Below, piece by piece: positions 27,972-40,808 of a stretch of 61,366 nt of DNA. The notes beneath the pieces were generated by a model. It ran no database searches, had not been told where the DNA came from, and saw only the letters and a list, made by a program, of their open reading frames with translations. Both the position numbers and the translations under genes were made by a program. Position 1 is the stretch's first letter. Every line of letters begins with the position of its first letter. The stretch is from Ichthyophthirius multifiliis (Eukaryota > Ciliophora > Oligohymenophorea > Hymenostomatida). The DNA lies in NCBI RefSeq assembly GCF_000220395.1, contig NW_004087716.1:1-61366 (forward strand), read 5' to 3'.

Positions 27972-30502
27972 TTTCAATATTACTAAAATTACTATTATCT
28001 TTTATATTTGTTTAAACATCATTTTATTAAGTACTTACTTTATTTAAAGTATATAATAGTCCTTCGTAATTTTTAATAATTGATAAAATGCAATCCATAG
28101 CTCCGTAAATATATTTAGACTACATAGCAAATAAAGGTAAGTAATTTTTAGTTTTTTCTTGATTTTTTTGATTATCTAAACATATACTTGATAAAAGCTT
28201 ATATATTAAAGCACATGTTTTTTATTTTCTACTTATTGGTTATTCTTATAAATCAATACCAATATCTTAAAAAATATAATACAAAAAAAAAAAAAAATAC
28301 ATTATATATTTATTAATTAATAAATAGTAACTTTTTTTTAAAGCTGAATCGTTAATACTTGTTGAAATAAGATTATTATTTTTATAATCGTTTCCTTTAT
28401 CTATATTTTTAATTGAAATTAAGTCTTCTATTTTAGGAAAAGAAATTGCTAATAAATAGACTAAAAGTTCAATAAAGAACTACTCACGGAGTACATTTTA
28501 AATGAAAGTATTAATTGCACCATATTCCTAATCTACATATAAATATGAAAGTAATTTATTGTGACAGAATAAATTTAAATCATCTAAACATTTATCTAAT
28601 CTGGTAATTTTGAGTTCGAATCTTTTTTATTCTTATTAATATTAATTTTTCTTACTTTTTATATTTTCTATAAACTTACAAATAATTTTAATTTTAAATT
28701 TAATAATAAAAAAAAAAAAAGAATACTTTAGGATTTAAAAATTTAAATGTTTTTTTAATTGTTTTTCTACATTATAATAAAAATTGAGTCATTCTAACTT
28801 CATTAGAATTTGCCTTTGCTAATTTAAAAACATTTTCTTCTTTTTTTGTAGTTGAAAAAGCAGGATAAATCTACTTTTAAGTCAAATCTTAATTATTATC
28901 ATCTAAAAAATCCTAAGCATAACTCATAAAAACATCTCCAAGTTCATTGAAATCAGCAGTTTTAAGCCAATATTCAAGATTATCTAAAAAAAATATTAAA
29001 AAACTAAAATAAATAAAAAATAACCTTATTAAATATCTTTATCTGAAGTAGACATTCTAAAGAAGGAATCTTTTTGCAAATACTTAGTAGTATTTTTAGA
29101 ATTTCTAGAACTTAAAGTTGAATATATTAATTCAAATTTAAACAAAGAAGCTTTTTCGATATCCTTTTACAAAACCAAACATCTGCTTTTTTCGTCAGTT
29201 TCGACTTCATTTGTACCTTTCATTACGCTTCCTAAACTCAAATACATATTTGTGGTTAAATGTCGTAATTTATACATATTTTCCCACTTCACTATTCCTC
29301 CATATTGCATATTTTCGGATTCAACAACAAACATACCATTTGAATTTCCTATAAATTTCTTGTATTTTTCTGTTTATTCGCATCCTTCAAATTTCAAATA
29401 ATAATGTTCTTCATCTAATTCTTAATTATAGATAATTGACTAAGATAAGCCTTATGTATTATTTTTTTTTTTTCCATTATTTATATCCAATTCAAACATT
29501 TTTTAAGCAATTAAATTCAACTTATTTTAATTTTAACAAAAAAAATATTATTTTTTATTTTACATCTTCTTCTGAATAATTAATCCATATTATATCACAA
29601 ACACTTAATAATCCAGATTTTTCATCATTATATTCACTAAAAATTTTTAATTTCCATTAAGATTTTTTATCAGTTGATATATTAACTTCCTTTTTTTTAA
29701 AACCATTTTAATTTTGGGGTTCTCCAATATCTTTAGAAGCATGTAAATAAGGATCTCCCATATTATTCCTCTAATCTTTTGTGCTTATAATATAGACAGT
29801 ATCTGAATCATAAATTTACCCTTAACTTTCTTATTAATAACTAAAACAAGGCTATATTCTAAAAGAAGTTTCATCAGAATATTCTTCTGAAAGCGAAACT
29901 CTTTTTTTTATTTTTTATTTTTTTATTTTTATTTTATTTTTACTGAAAGTCGCTTTCGATTTCAGATAAATTTGTTTAATCATAATATAAGTATTTATTT
30001 GAATTTACATGCAAAAATTATATAGTTTATCCATATAAAACTGGAGTTCCTTTAAGTTTTTCATATTAATCATAATTAGAAGATACTTCTTCTTCCATTA
30101 ATTTTATTTGTTTTGGAATTAATTATCTAGCCTCTATTTATATTTTTCTATTTTTCTTATTATTTTTATTTTATTACCTCTCTTGCTTTATTGTAATTGA
30201 TTTTGCTTAAATTCATCTTTTTGTTTTTCCTATATTTTTTAAACGTATTATTATTTAGTTTTTATATATTCTTTATTCTGGAATGGAGGATATATTTTAA
30301 ATAAACCGCTTGTAAAATTACCATCCTTTTTCATTTATTATACTTATTTTAATCTTATTTTATATTTCGTAAATCCTTCTGCTGTGGCATAAAATTCTTC
30401 GTTTTGCTCGTTTTCAAAACATAAATATATACTACAGCCGAAATGAAGAATATTTCTAGAACAAGCATTTTATTTAAATTGATCGTAATCAATATCAGCC
30501 AT
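20201..30502 (-). CDS. IP3 receptor/ryanodine-receptor family Ca2+ release channel
   Basis: Start ATG is at 30502-30500 (MADIDYDQFKQNACSRNILH) and stop TGA at 20203-20201. The gene has many short introns. In order: an N-terminal ligand-binding region with beta-trefoil/MIR motifs (CFSYQQESQGQIYDSDTVY, GDPYLHASKDIG, YKLRHLTTNMYLSLG, roughly 30500-28900); a long helical RIH region; an RIH-associated domain near 23290-22990 (ILRFLQLC-like VLRFLQLCAEGHYLDL, LTEYIQGPCKENQ); membrane spans from about 21900; the pore near 21340-21050 (PFFFCFHLFDII, CLLTAIDRSF, then DGGIGGFF); the last span IYYILLMIVMINIVSGIII with DQFGELR; and a C-terminal CFIC..H-x4-H linker (KCFICGFSNEE, FHTKEDHYMWNYLYYI) with TEYTGIESYVAE. 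These are hallmarks of tetrameric intracellular calcium channels. The pore normally reads GGGVGD or GGGIGD; here it is DGGIGG. Paramecium has a family of such channels, so ligand identity cannot be assumed. Confidence 0.93.
20866..20955. repeat. (TA)n in channel intron next to the pore exon
   Basis: About 40 TA units, with one CACA interruption, fill the intron between the exon ending SDIAYFFTR and the exon FFFDNIYYI of the calcium channel gene. Confidence 0.9.
21438..21491. repeat. (TA)n in a channel intron
   Basis: About 27 TA units. They lie between KAWEGI and LFIFQDYQRLF of the channel, in an intron starting GTAAAAAATT and ending AATTTAG. Reading through it as protein gives an artefactual (YI)n string. 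Confidence 0.88.
22479..22665 (-). repeat. Intron with (TA)n and (AAT)n repeats
   Basis: A 187-nt intron of the channel gene has donor GTATTTAG at 22665 and acceptor TTAAATAG at 22479. It joins LFNHF to EPIIGNEEHNN in frame. It carries a TA run and a long plus-strand AAT run, which explains the plus-strand Asn-rich open frame seen there. Confidence 0.85.
27910..27966. repeat. (TA)n microsatellite inside the channel gene
   Basis: A TA tract of about 25 units within the N-terminal third of the channel gene. By analogy with the other TA runs it is probably intronic; the exact splice sites here were not resolved. Confidence 0.75.
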
Positions 30503-30918
30503 TTTTATATTTTTTATTTTTTAAATTTATAATTAAATATTTATTTTATATATAACATAAAGATTAATAGTATTTTTTTTTAAAAAAAATAATATATATA
30601 TATATATATTATTATTCTTTTACTTTATTTATTATATTATATAAATATATATATTTAAAGGTTAATTATTATTATTATTATTATTTATTTTTTAAAAAGT
30701 AATTATTTATAAATTTATATATATAAAAAATTAATAATATAAAATCAAGAAATATACAATTAGCCATATAAAAAAAATATTTTATCTTGAATAAATAATA
30801 ATTTTATTTGAAGTTTTTTAAATAAATAATATAAAATTAACATAAATAGTAGAAAAAAGACTAAATTATAAGTAATACAATAATATATATATATATATAA
30901 ATTTAAATTATTTTTATT

Positions 30919-32828
30919 TCAAAATTCATGTGAATCAAAATAAATATTACTTGCTTTTTAATACTCTTTTCCTTAAGCAGCTTTTAAACTTTCTTAAAAT
31001 TCAAAATCTTTTGATTAAAAAAATTTAAAAAGTAATAATAAATATAAGTTGAAAAACCCATCGAATCTTCTTCAAATTTAAACTTTTTGTTCTTTTTCTA
31101 TTCTTTTTTAATTCCTAGTTCATTTAATTATTTATAAGATTAATCAAATTCTGAGCTTTAATCAAATTATATAGTTTTTTGATTTGCATTGGATTACTAT
31201 GTAAGAGTAGTAAGTTTTTATTTTTGCTATTGAGAATCAATAATGAATCCGCTTTCACCATACATTTTTTGATGAGAGTTTTATTTAGAGCTTTCAATAT
31301 TACTTCTAATATCATGTAGAATTTCTTCTACTTCCATCTTTTTTTTATTAGCTAAGTAAAAAATATAAAAATAAATGTACTTCAGGCATACTTTCGAGTG
31401 CTTAAATAGTATAATTAATTCCAATTTTTTTCATTTATAAATTCAATTAACTTTCTAGATTATTCAAAATTCTGTTTTTTTCAGCCTTATCAAAATTTCC
31501 TTTTCCTTTACTTTCAACAATTTAAAGTATTTATTTTTCTTCTTCATAATAATTATTCCATTTATTTTCGCCATCTTATGCTGTTTAAAATGAATTATCT
31601 TAATTTTCTTCATCTTTACTTAAATTTTCTTATATTTCATATCTTTTTTACAATACTTCGATTGCAGCAGGGTTATTCTTTTTTTTAAAAAAATTTAAAA
31701 TTTTAATTATTATTATTTTATATACTAATTTAAGTAATAAGGATTGTTGCTGTTATTAACTTTTTTCCATTTTTTATATATTTTCTTGTGTATTTTAATC
31801 TTTCTATATTTACATTTCATTTTCAAATTATTAAATATATAATTAATTTTATTCTTTTTATTCTTCTTATATTTCTTTTACTTAAACCTGTTAAACAATC
31901 ACGGGTCGATCTTTTATAACTTCAATTTTCTTTTAATATAAAAAAAAAAAAATTAAAAAATCATAAGATTATTTACGTCATGTAATTCATTCATAGCTTA
32001 CATTAAATTTAAAATTCTTTCTTCATAAAATTACACATAATTATCTTTTTTTCTTTTTCAATTTAAATATTTTCAAATTCCTTTAATTTTTATTAAATAT
32101 TGGCCTAAACTTACATTTATTCATCTTTATTTTTTTCTAATAAAATCTATAATTTTTCAACTATATTTTCATTTTATTTTTCAGCCATTTATTTCTACAT
32201 AAAAAAGTCTCTTTCTTATTATAATTATTAAGCAAAAACCATATTTTACATAATAGCATAATCAGGGTGGTTTATATTAATGGGCAACATATTTACATGT
32301 CTTCTTTTCATATGTGCATCTAAATAATCTTCATTTTAAAAATACTATATTTTAAAAAATTATTTATTCTATTTTTTTTAATTAAATATTTATATTTACT
32401 TTATCTGTACATATATGGCATTTGTAGTTTGGCTTTGATTTTAAAAATGCTTTGTATTTTTAAAGAGCTTCTTTTTTCAAATTGATTTCTTGTTTTAAAT
32501 GCTCAATTTATTTTTTACTTTTTTTCAATAATAATTTATCATTTTCAGCTTTTTTATATATTTAATCTATTTCTCCTTCTGTTTCCTTTGTTAAATTGCA
32601 TAAATAATCTTATGTATAATCAAAATATTATAAACTCATTTAACATGTTTGCATTAATTTTAAAAGAATTTCAGGTTTTAATTTTATATATTCTTCCTCT
32701 GTTATATGCGAATTTAAAAGATTTGGTAATTGGCTTTCAATAGAATCAATTTGATTAGAATTTTACATTAATTATACATCTAAATTATCTATAAATCTCC
32801 AATTTATTTACTGATATTTTTAATACAT
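30919..32828 (-). CDS. DZIP1-like C2H2 zinc-finger ciliary protein
   Basis: Start ATG is at 32828-32826 (MYQKYQQINWRFIDNLDV) and stop TGA at 30921-30919. The N-terminal signature INWRFIDNLDV, the helical block LKLMQTCQMSLQYFDYTQDY, a coiled coil and then a single finger CHICTDKYFQNEDY with HMKRRH reproduce the DZIP1/DZIP1L (Iguana) layout. After the finger the chain is coiled coil (QQLQQERDFFMQKQMAEK) and then acidic/Q-rich to the end KASNIYFDSHEF. Introns lie after CTDK, after ALESMPE (GTACATTT..AAAAAG) and after EEDSM. DZIP1 proteins act at the basal body and transition zone in cilium assembly. The finger has 13 rather than 12 residues between the second Cys and first His. The gene lies about 400 bp upstream of the calcium channel start, on the same strand. 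Confidence 0.82.
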
Positions 32829-34630
32829 ATTTTATTTAAAAATATATTTATTTTTATTAAAGATAAATTTAAATACAGTACTTGTATACAGTAATTTATA
32901 TACAGGAAAAAAAATATATAGAAGAGAAAAATTATATGCAAAGAAATATATTATTAAATTAAATAAATTTTTATATTTAAATTTTCTTACCAATTTTAAT
33001 AATAATAAAAAAAATAAAGTTCAGACATCCTATATTAGACATATTTTGACCTAAGTCACATATTTAGAATTTAAAAAGTATATATTTATGGATAAGATAT
33101 TTTATTTGTATTTACTATTATAATCAATATTTTATTAATTTTTAAATAATTTTAAATTATAGATAGAAAGAATTTAAAAAATTCAAAAAACACAAAAGGA
33201 ATAACGAAACTTCTAAAAAAAAGGGCCAAAATTCTAAATATAAGAATTCTAAAATCTGGAATATACTTTTTTTTTTTTATAAAATGCATTTTGCAATATA
33301 GCATGTAACAAAAAAGTATGAAAAATTTATTTAATCGCTTTTCTATTAAAAAAAAAGTTTTCAAATTTAGACAACCAAATCGAAACTCAATATTTTTTCA
33401 AACTATTAATTTTTTGTTTTCATATTTAAAAATTTAAATTTCTACTTTTAATATTTCAATTTTATACACCGAAAATTTCATAATTTTAAAAAAATATGAA
33501 AAAATAGTTATTAATAAATCTTAATATAAAAATAAAAGTTTAAATTTTAATTTAAATATAAAAATAAATTATAATAAATAATTTAATATATGTAAAGTAA
33601 GTAGTCTAATTAATATAGATAAAAAATAATTTAAATATATAAATAAAAAAATAAAAAAATAAATATAAATACTTATTAAAATATTTTTTCATTATATTAA
33701 ATATACGAAACAAATCAATTAAAAGTTATAATAAAAGTTATTATACGAAGTGTGGCAATTTTAATATGAAATTAGGGCAGGATATATTTTTATGATTAAT
33801 TTTTATTTTATTTTTTAAATAAATTTAAAATGTAAATATATATTACAAAAAAATATCTAAAAAATAAGATATAATATAAATATTTCAATAATAAATAGAG
33901 ATGAAATTAATAATAAATTAAAATGATTCTATTTTATATATAAATATAAACAACGCTAATTAATAATCATAGATAAGATAGGCATCTAAACTTAAAATTT
34001 AAAAAAATTACAATTATATATTTAAATATCAAATGTACTCTATATATATACCTTTCTGCTTCAAAGCTATTTTAAATATATTTTAAGTAATAATAGACAT
34101 AATTAAAACATAGAGATAAAAAATAATAGAATATAAATAATATTTATTTATATATAAATATATTATAAAATGAATTATATAAATATCTATTATATTAAAT
34201 ATTTATTAATTTATAATATTTATTGAAAAAAAAAAAAAATTTAAAAATTATATATAATATAATGTTAACATATAAAAATATAATTTATATTAATAAAATT
34301 AATTAATGTATTAATACTTAAATATTTAAAATAGAAAAGTTTAAATCATTAAATATAAATTTTATAATTTAATTTTTAAATTTATAATAATTATTATTCA
34401 AATATTTATATATTATATTATAAAATAAAAATGATGTATTTTAAAAATGGTAATATATTTAAATAAAAAAAATAAGATTGATTTAATAATATTAATGTAT
34501 ACTATTTAAAAAATTTAATAATTTAATTGTTTAAACAATACATAATATATATAGTTATATAATAAAAACATAATTAATTGTTAACAAAAATTTGTAAATT
34601 TTAAAAATTAAAAATATTAGTAGTGAAAGT

Positions 34631-34691
34631 AAATTAAATTAAATTAAATTAAATTAAATTAAATTAAATTAAATTAAATTAAATTAAATTA
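34631..34691. repeat. (AAATT)n pentanucleotide tandem repeat
   Basis: About twelve perfect AAATT units in an intergenic setting. Confidence 0.93.
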
Positions 34692-36130
34692 ACTTTTTTT
34701 TAATTTATATTTAATTAGTTTTAGTTTAATTATTTCTAAAATAATAATTTATTATTAATAAATCTTTTCTTATAATAATATTAAAAAAATATTAATTTTT
34801 TGTATTATTAAAATATAAAGTGTATAATAATTTATTTATAATCTTAATTATTTTTTAAAATTATTTATATTTTTTACAAAATATATTCAATTTATGTTTA
34901 TTTTTTAAGGTAATTATGTATTATCTTTATTTTTTTTATATCTATATATTTTTTTTTACTTTATTATTTATTTATTTTTATTATAATTATTTATTTTATT
35001 ATTTATTTAAATAAAATATACACTATTTATTTTAAGTAATTTAAATTTTGAATATATATATTTTTTTTTTTTAATTGAGATTAGAAAAGATGTATAAAAA
35101 ATTAAAAAAAAAATTTACACATTCTATTATATGCCAATAATTCTTTGAATCAATAATTATTAAATAAAATAATAATAAGTATTAAAATAATTTATTTAAT
35201 AATTTTTTATTATAACTTTTTTAATTAATCTATTAATAACCCAAAATAGTTATCTCAGTGTAATGAATTTTGATAGATTTAAGATTTTAATTTTGTTAAA
35301 CTTTTTAGGAATTTTTTTAAATCTAAACTTAAATTAAAAATTTAAATTAATATAAATAATATAATTTAAATAAAAAATATAAAAAAAAAAATTATTATTT
35401 ATATAAAATTTAATATATTATATATCTTTATATATATTCAAATGCATAAATGTATAAATATTTCATAATTTTTAATTTTCTAAAAATTAAAAATAATATA
35501 ACATAAATATATATATTTTGATATAAATTAAATTATTAAGTAAATTTATGAATTAATTATATTATATATTCATCAAATAATATAAAAAATATAAATAATA
35601 TGTTTTAATTTTTATTTTCTTTATATTGCAACTATTATTAAAAATAAGGATTAAAAAATGTTCAGTATATAGTAAACATTAAATAAATTTGCATAATATA
35701 CATATAATACTATATTTCATTATTTTTTAATAGTATAAATATATTATGTAATATCTCATTTATAATATAAATAAATTTTAATTATAAAAATAATTAAATA
35801 AACTAAAAAATTATATATATATGAAAAAAAAATCATATTAATTTTTTTAATACTAGCAAAGTAAAGTTAAAAAAGACATAAATATTTTTAACTAGTTATA
35901 GATATAAAAATATAATGTTAATAAAAATTATTTAAAATTAAATGTTAAATATAAAAAATTATGTATATAGGTTAAAATAAATATATAAAAATGATTTTAT
36001 AAAAACATTAATTGAATTATTGATTGAAAATAGTATTTATTTATTTGTCAAATAAATATTATTTTATAATTAGAAATTCAAAAATAATAAAATTTAAATT
36101 AACATATATTTTTAAAATAATCTAAATTCT

Positions 36131-36135
36131 TATAT

Positions 36136-36178
<43 letters not shown>

Positions 36179-36179
36179 T
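36131..36179. repeat. (TTTA)n tetranucleotide repeat
   Basis: About twelve TTTA units, ending about 50 bp upstream of the start codon of the LRR-like gene at 36233. Confidence 0.92.
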
Positions 36180-36232
36180 GTATGCATATTTTTATTTTAT
36201 TAAAAAAGATAAAAATTTTATATTATTCAAAT

Positions 36233-37551
36233 ATGTTTTAAATTTAATAATCTTTAATAAATTATTACAATTAATTAGATCATTCTTATTTAAAATAATT
36301 ATAAAATCTTTATTCTGAAGAAGATCTTATTTTTATTATTAAATTACCTAGACAAGATAAAACCTATTTTATCGATAAAATTGGTTTAATTACTTTTCCA
36401 GAAGATATTGATAAATTAGTTATATAAATAGATCGATAAAATTAATTTGAATAATAATTAGATATTGAAAGATGTTTAATGGAAATTTCTAAATATACAT
36501 CATTTATTAATAAATGCATTAATTTGAAGAAATTTTAATTTTCAGTATCTTATTAATAATAATTTATGGATTTTTGTGACCTTATATTTTATTCATTAGA
36601 ATGCAGATAAATAGAAGAAATTTCTTTAAAAATAGAAGGCTTAAATAAATGTAAAAACATTTTATCTAAAATATTAAAATCATTAAAAAATTTTAAATAA
36701 ATACTAAAGAAATTAAGTATAGAATTTAATGATATATTTTTAAATGAGGAAACATTTATAAATCTTTTTTTATTAATAAAAAATGCTCCTTTACTATAAT
36801 AAATCGATTTCAAATTAAATTCAAGTTACTAAGTTCAAATGTAAATGCTTTATTTATTTTCTTAAATATTTAAAACAGTACCTTTTCTTAAAAGCTTAAG
36901 TATATAAATAAGTAATGTTAGATTTTAGAGAGATTCAGAAGTTTTTGATGTATCTTAATTTTCTAATTATTTACAAGAAATAAAATTAGATTTTTCTAAT
37001 TCATCATAATTCGATAATACTTTCATTTGTAATATTTTAAATATAAACTAGGACACTTTAAAATATGTTTCATTAGTTGTTAATAATTAAAATTCTATTG
37101 AAGACATTTTAGTTGCTTTATTCAATATTAAAAATCTTATAAAAATAAAATTCTAATGTGTTAACTATTTAGCTTAAGATTAATATAATATGCTGAGAAA
37201 TTTTATTTGCAAAAAATCCTCTCTTTTAAACGTCTTTATTAATCTTAATTAATAAATTGATTTTCTTTATGATAGAAGTATTAAAATATTTAAAAATCTA
37301 CCTTCTCTGCTTATATATGAAGAAATATCAGATGTAAAATTTAAAAAAACCGATAAATAAAAACGAATTATTGAATTCTTTGTTAAAAGATTTATTATAT
37401 GGAGAAGAAATTATATTTATTCTATTTTATTAATCAAATAAACTAGAAAAAACACAAAAAATTTCTTAATAAAGAAATTTTATAAGATTTGCTTTTAGAA
37501 TTTAACACTTATGATAATTTAGATTAGTTAATTGAAGATAAATATAAATGA
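36233..37551 (+). CDS. Leucine-rich-repeat-like protein, ciliate family
   Basis: ATG is at 36233 and, in the corrected frame, TGA at 37549-37551. The protein has about 440 residues and is built of irregular leucine/isoleucine-rich segments (KIEGLNKCKNILSKILKSLK, IKNLIKIKF) of the kind seen in divergent LRR/ribonuclease-inhibitor-like proteins of ciliates. The C-terminus is a basic helix, FVKRFIIWRRNYIYSILLIK, then a KKFLNKEILQDLLLEF tail. No introns are needed. To reach that tail the A run at 37447-37452 needs one more A; without it the frame runs on into low-quality sequence. The repeats are too irregular to count. Function unknown. Confidence 0.68.
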
Positions 37552-37763
37552 AATATAAAAAATTAGATTGATTTAAATTATTTAAATTTTATTATTATAA
37601 ATCAAATAATATACTAAATTATTTTTATAAAAATTAATAATATAAAAAAGAAAATCAAATCTTTTTCAAAAATTCATTATTTAAAACAAAAATAAAATAA
37701 TATTTATATAAAATAAATAAAGGAAAAAAATATTTATAATTAAAAATAAATATATTTAACAAA

Positions 37764-37991
37764 ATGGATATTGTAAACGCAGATTTATTTGCTACTAAAG
37801 TATATAGAAAATGCTTTAAATAAATTTATGGAAAAAAAGTTACTTCACATAACGAATAAGATAATTAAAAGTTCGAATAATGTCTTGACGACTATTTTGA
37901 AGCATATGATTTATTTGTTGAATCATATTTCTAAAGATTTAATCAATTCCCATAAGCAAAAGCATTCGATTGGAAAGAATAATTGAAATGA
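37764..37991 (+). CDS. Small 75-residue protein
   Basis: ATG is at 37764-37766 and TGA at 37989-37991, with no intron. The sequence is balanced in composition and probably all helical: MDIVNADLFATKVYRKCF, a hydrophilic middle, then KFEQCLDDYFEAYDLFVESY and a C-terminal KAFDWKEQLK. It has two cysteines 23 residues apart. The size and helix-loop-helix form recall small mitochondrial proteins, but twin CX3C or CX9C motifs are absent, so no family is assigned. It follows the LRR-like gene by 212 bp on the same strand and may have its own promoter. Confidence 0.6.
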
Positions 37992-38439
37992 GAATTTTTT
38001 TTATATTAAATTTAAGGACTTGTATAATATATTTATAAAGATATGTTTTATAAATGTATTTTTTTACAAATATAAATTATATATTATTTTTAAATATTAT
38101 TAATAAAATTAAATTTTCAATTTTATTTGATGGTAGTAAATAAATAATATCAATTATAACTTATAAGTTTTAAAATTTATAGAAATAATAAATTAAGAAA
38201 TGAAGGCATATTTTTAATATAAAATAAGAATCTCAATAAAAATTTATGCAAATAAAATAAATTAAATTAAATTTTTTATTATATAAAAATAAAAAATTAT
38301 CATTTTAATATTACATATATGAAAAAAATTAGTTAATATAAATATAAATATGGTAATAAAAATAATGCAACTTATTAAAAATAATATAAATAAAAACAAT
38401 ATATATTATCTTAAATTAAAATATGGTTAATTTTTTTTT
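37992..38439. other. Intergenic between convergent genes
   Basis: AT-rich gap between the ends of the 75-residue gene (plus) and the SET-domain gene (minus). It must hold both 3' ends. No coding frame seen. Confidence 0.6.
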
Positions 38440-39762
38440 TCATTCAGCATTATATTTACAATCTAAAATAATATTTAGCTCTTATTAACTAAATTTAATA
38501 GCTAATTGACTAAATTCATCTAATTAATCTTAATTAGGATTTGTATTTTAAGGTAATGATTAGTAAAGTGAAATCAAATAATTTTTTAAATTAGATATAA
38601 AAAGGTAAAACAACTAAGCATCAAAATTTTTATTATACTAAATTTTATTATTATTAAAATCGTCATATAGAACTGTATCAATATTATTACATAAAATATC
38701 TTTAGTTTTAAATTTTTTAACTTTTTATTTTTTTCCATTTTTCGAAGTCCTTTAATTATCCAGGTTTAAGTTTAGGCTAAATATTTATATAAATAAAATA
38801 GTTTCCCAGCTGAAATTTTTGGAATATTATTCAATTTCTATGCATATAAAAGATTTAATCTATTAATTAACAAATAAATGAGGAATTAATTTTGAAGCCA
38901 AAGCTTAATTTTCTTCAAATTTTATTTTAAAATTCTATCCAAAAACGATTTCTAAATTTTTAATATTTGTTTCGATTTCAAATTAAATTGTGTTTCGGGG
39001 ATTATTTAATGGTATAAATCCATAAAACTCTAAAAAATGTAAATTATTATAATTGCCATAAGTAATAAATATTTATTCATTTTTTTAATATTATTTAGAA
39101 GCCTTTAAAATGTATTATTATCTTATTTCATCATAATAAAAATATTTAAAATGATCTAAATTTTACATAAAATTATGATTAACAAAATCATATAAAGGCA
39201 CCAAAGTTCCTAATTCAGAATTAGGATCATATTAATTTTAAAAATATAAAGTTCTAGATTCGATAAGTGCAATACATTAGTAAAATTAATCTTCTTTAAT
39301 TAAAATTTATATATTATTTTAATCTAAATAAGATTAAATTTTTTCCAACTATTCTTTAATTCTATTTTTTTTAGTTGAATATTTTAAAAATAATTCTTAT
39401 CGTAAATACTTAAAATGAAATTAATCCCAAGTAATAATATTTAAATATTTTTATGGTATATTTTAAAAATATATATAAAATTCATTTTATTTATTATCCT
39501 TTTCTAAATACAAATACAAAGCAAATATACATATTTTTTATATATTATAGTTTTCATATAAATCTTTAAAATATTAATGTTTTTTTATTGCATGAGAAAA
39601 ATATATAAAAAGCTTCTAAGGAATCGATAATATTTCTTCATCCTTTTAAATATTTTCATTTGCAATAATGCATTTTCCAAAGTTTTCTAAGATATCTATT
39701 CTTACTTTTAAAGACGAATAATCGATATTATGATTGTTTAAAAAGTCTTAAAATTATAACAT
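38440..39762 (-). CDS. SET-domain lysine methyltransferase, SETD3/4/6-like
   Basis: A single uninterrupted frame of 440 residues runs from ATG at 39762-39760 to TGA at 38442-38440. The N-terminal SET motif is NFGKCIIANENIQKDEEILS followed by IP. A long insert follows, then ALIESRTLYF and LVPLYDFVNHNF, matching the xNHx motif that binds S-adenosylmethionine, and then EQIFITYGNYNNLHFLEFYG with FIP, which carries the catalytic-pocket tyrosine and the GNxxN pattern of the Rubisco-LSMT/SETD3/SETD4/SETD6 class. A helical C-terminal half fits the Rubis-substrate-binding region. These enzymes methylate non-histone proteins or histidine in actin; the substrate here cannot be told. It is one of the few intron-free genes in the window, and no frame repair is needed. 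Confidence 0.87.
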
Positions 39763-40808
39763 TTTGACTTTTTATATTTAATTTAATTTTTATATTTTTA
39801 TAAATATGTTTATCTTTATTTTTACATGTTAATAATTTAAGTATTTTTATTCAAATAAATTATTAATAAAAAAACAAATTACTTTTAATAAAATGATGCA
39901 GTAAAAGTATAATTTTGCTCTAAAACAAATTTTCATTTTTGAAAATTTTCACAAAAGGAAAATTTATATTATCTGTATTCGTAATATATTAGCATTATAT
40001 AAAAAATATATATTTATATTATAATATTAAAGCATTTAAATTTAATTTATATTATTTATATAAAAATTATAATTTAAATAGTATATAAGAATATATTATA
40101 AATATTTTTAATTTAAAATTTACATTAAGAAACAAATTTAATTCATTGTTATCTTAATTCTAATTATTAATAAATTTAGATTTATCTTTAATTTTCAATT
40201 TTAATTATGTTGAGATCAAACATATATCAACTTAATTATATATACTTATTTAAATTAATAAATTATTTTAATTTATTGAATTTTATGGATATTATAAAAT
40301 GAAATATATTATTAATTATATTTAAGATAAGATTTTAAAAAATTAAATAATTTTGATTTATAAAATCTTTATAATTTTCAAACTATTAAAAGAAAAAATT
40401 AATTAAAGGATATGAAAATATAAGATAAAAATATTTATTTTAATTTCAATTCTGCGTTTTTTTTTAAAAAAAAATTGTAATTATCTTATATAATTATAAT
40501 TATTTTTAAAAAATTTAGTTTTTGAATCTAAAAAAATATATATGCAATAAATAAACAAAATATTATATAAAATTATTAAATATATCGATTATGTTAAAGA
40601 ATTAAATTTAAAAACATAATATAAATAAAATATAAATATAAATATAAATATAAATATAAATATAAATATAATTAATAAGAATAAATTAAATATTTTTAAA
40701 ATTCGTTTATTATGGATTTAAAACAGGATATAATATATAAATAAAATTTTTTATATAATTTAAGTAAAAATAATTACATTTAAATATTTTTTTTTATCTT
40801 CGTAATTC
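39763..40808. other. Intergenic AT-rich region
   Basis: This lies between the SET gene start and the heat-shock-factor stop. It carries an ATAAAT hexamer repeat at 40623-40671. No coding frame is recognised. Confidence 0.6.
40623..40671. repeat. (AAATAT)n hexanucleotide repeat
   Basis: About eight AAATAT units, intergenic, about 140 bp from the end of the heat shock factor gene. Confidence 0.88.

Larger units (their letters stand above)
32829..36232. other. Long gene-poor interval
   Basis: Mostly A/T runs, with a pentanucleotide repeat at 34631-34691 and a tetranucleotide repeat at 36131-36179. One patch, 33088-33480, has a more mixed composition. A plus-strand frame from ATG at 33088 begins with a hydrophobic MDKIFYLYLLLQSIF and runs to TGA near 33320, but a minus-strand frame covers the same bases and neither looks conserved. 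I do not call a gene. Confidence 0.5.

Noticed and set aside
28605-28625. GAGTTCGAATC resembling a tRNA T-arm
   Set aside because: It lies in the calcium channel coding frame on the other strand and no cloverleaf forms around it.
33088-33480. Overlapping short frames on both strands, one with a signal-peptide-like start
   Set aside because: Neither frame shows conserved features, and the composition is only slightly different from the surroundings. Kept as uncertain intergenic sequence.
34631-34691. Pentanucleotide repeat as a CRISPR array
   Set aside because: The units are five bases long with no spacers; it is a simple tandem microsatellite in a eukaryotic genome.
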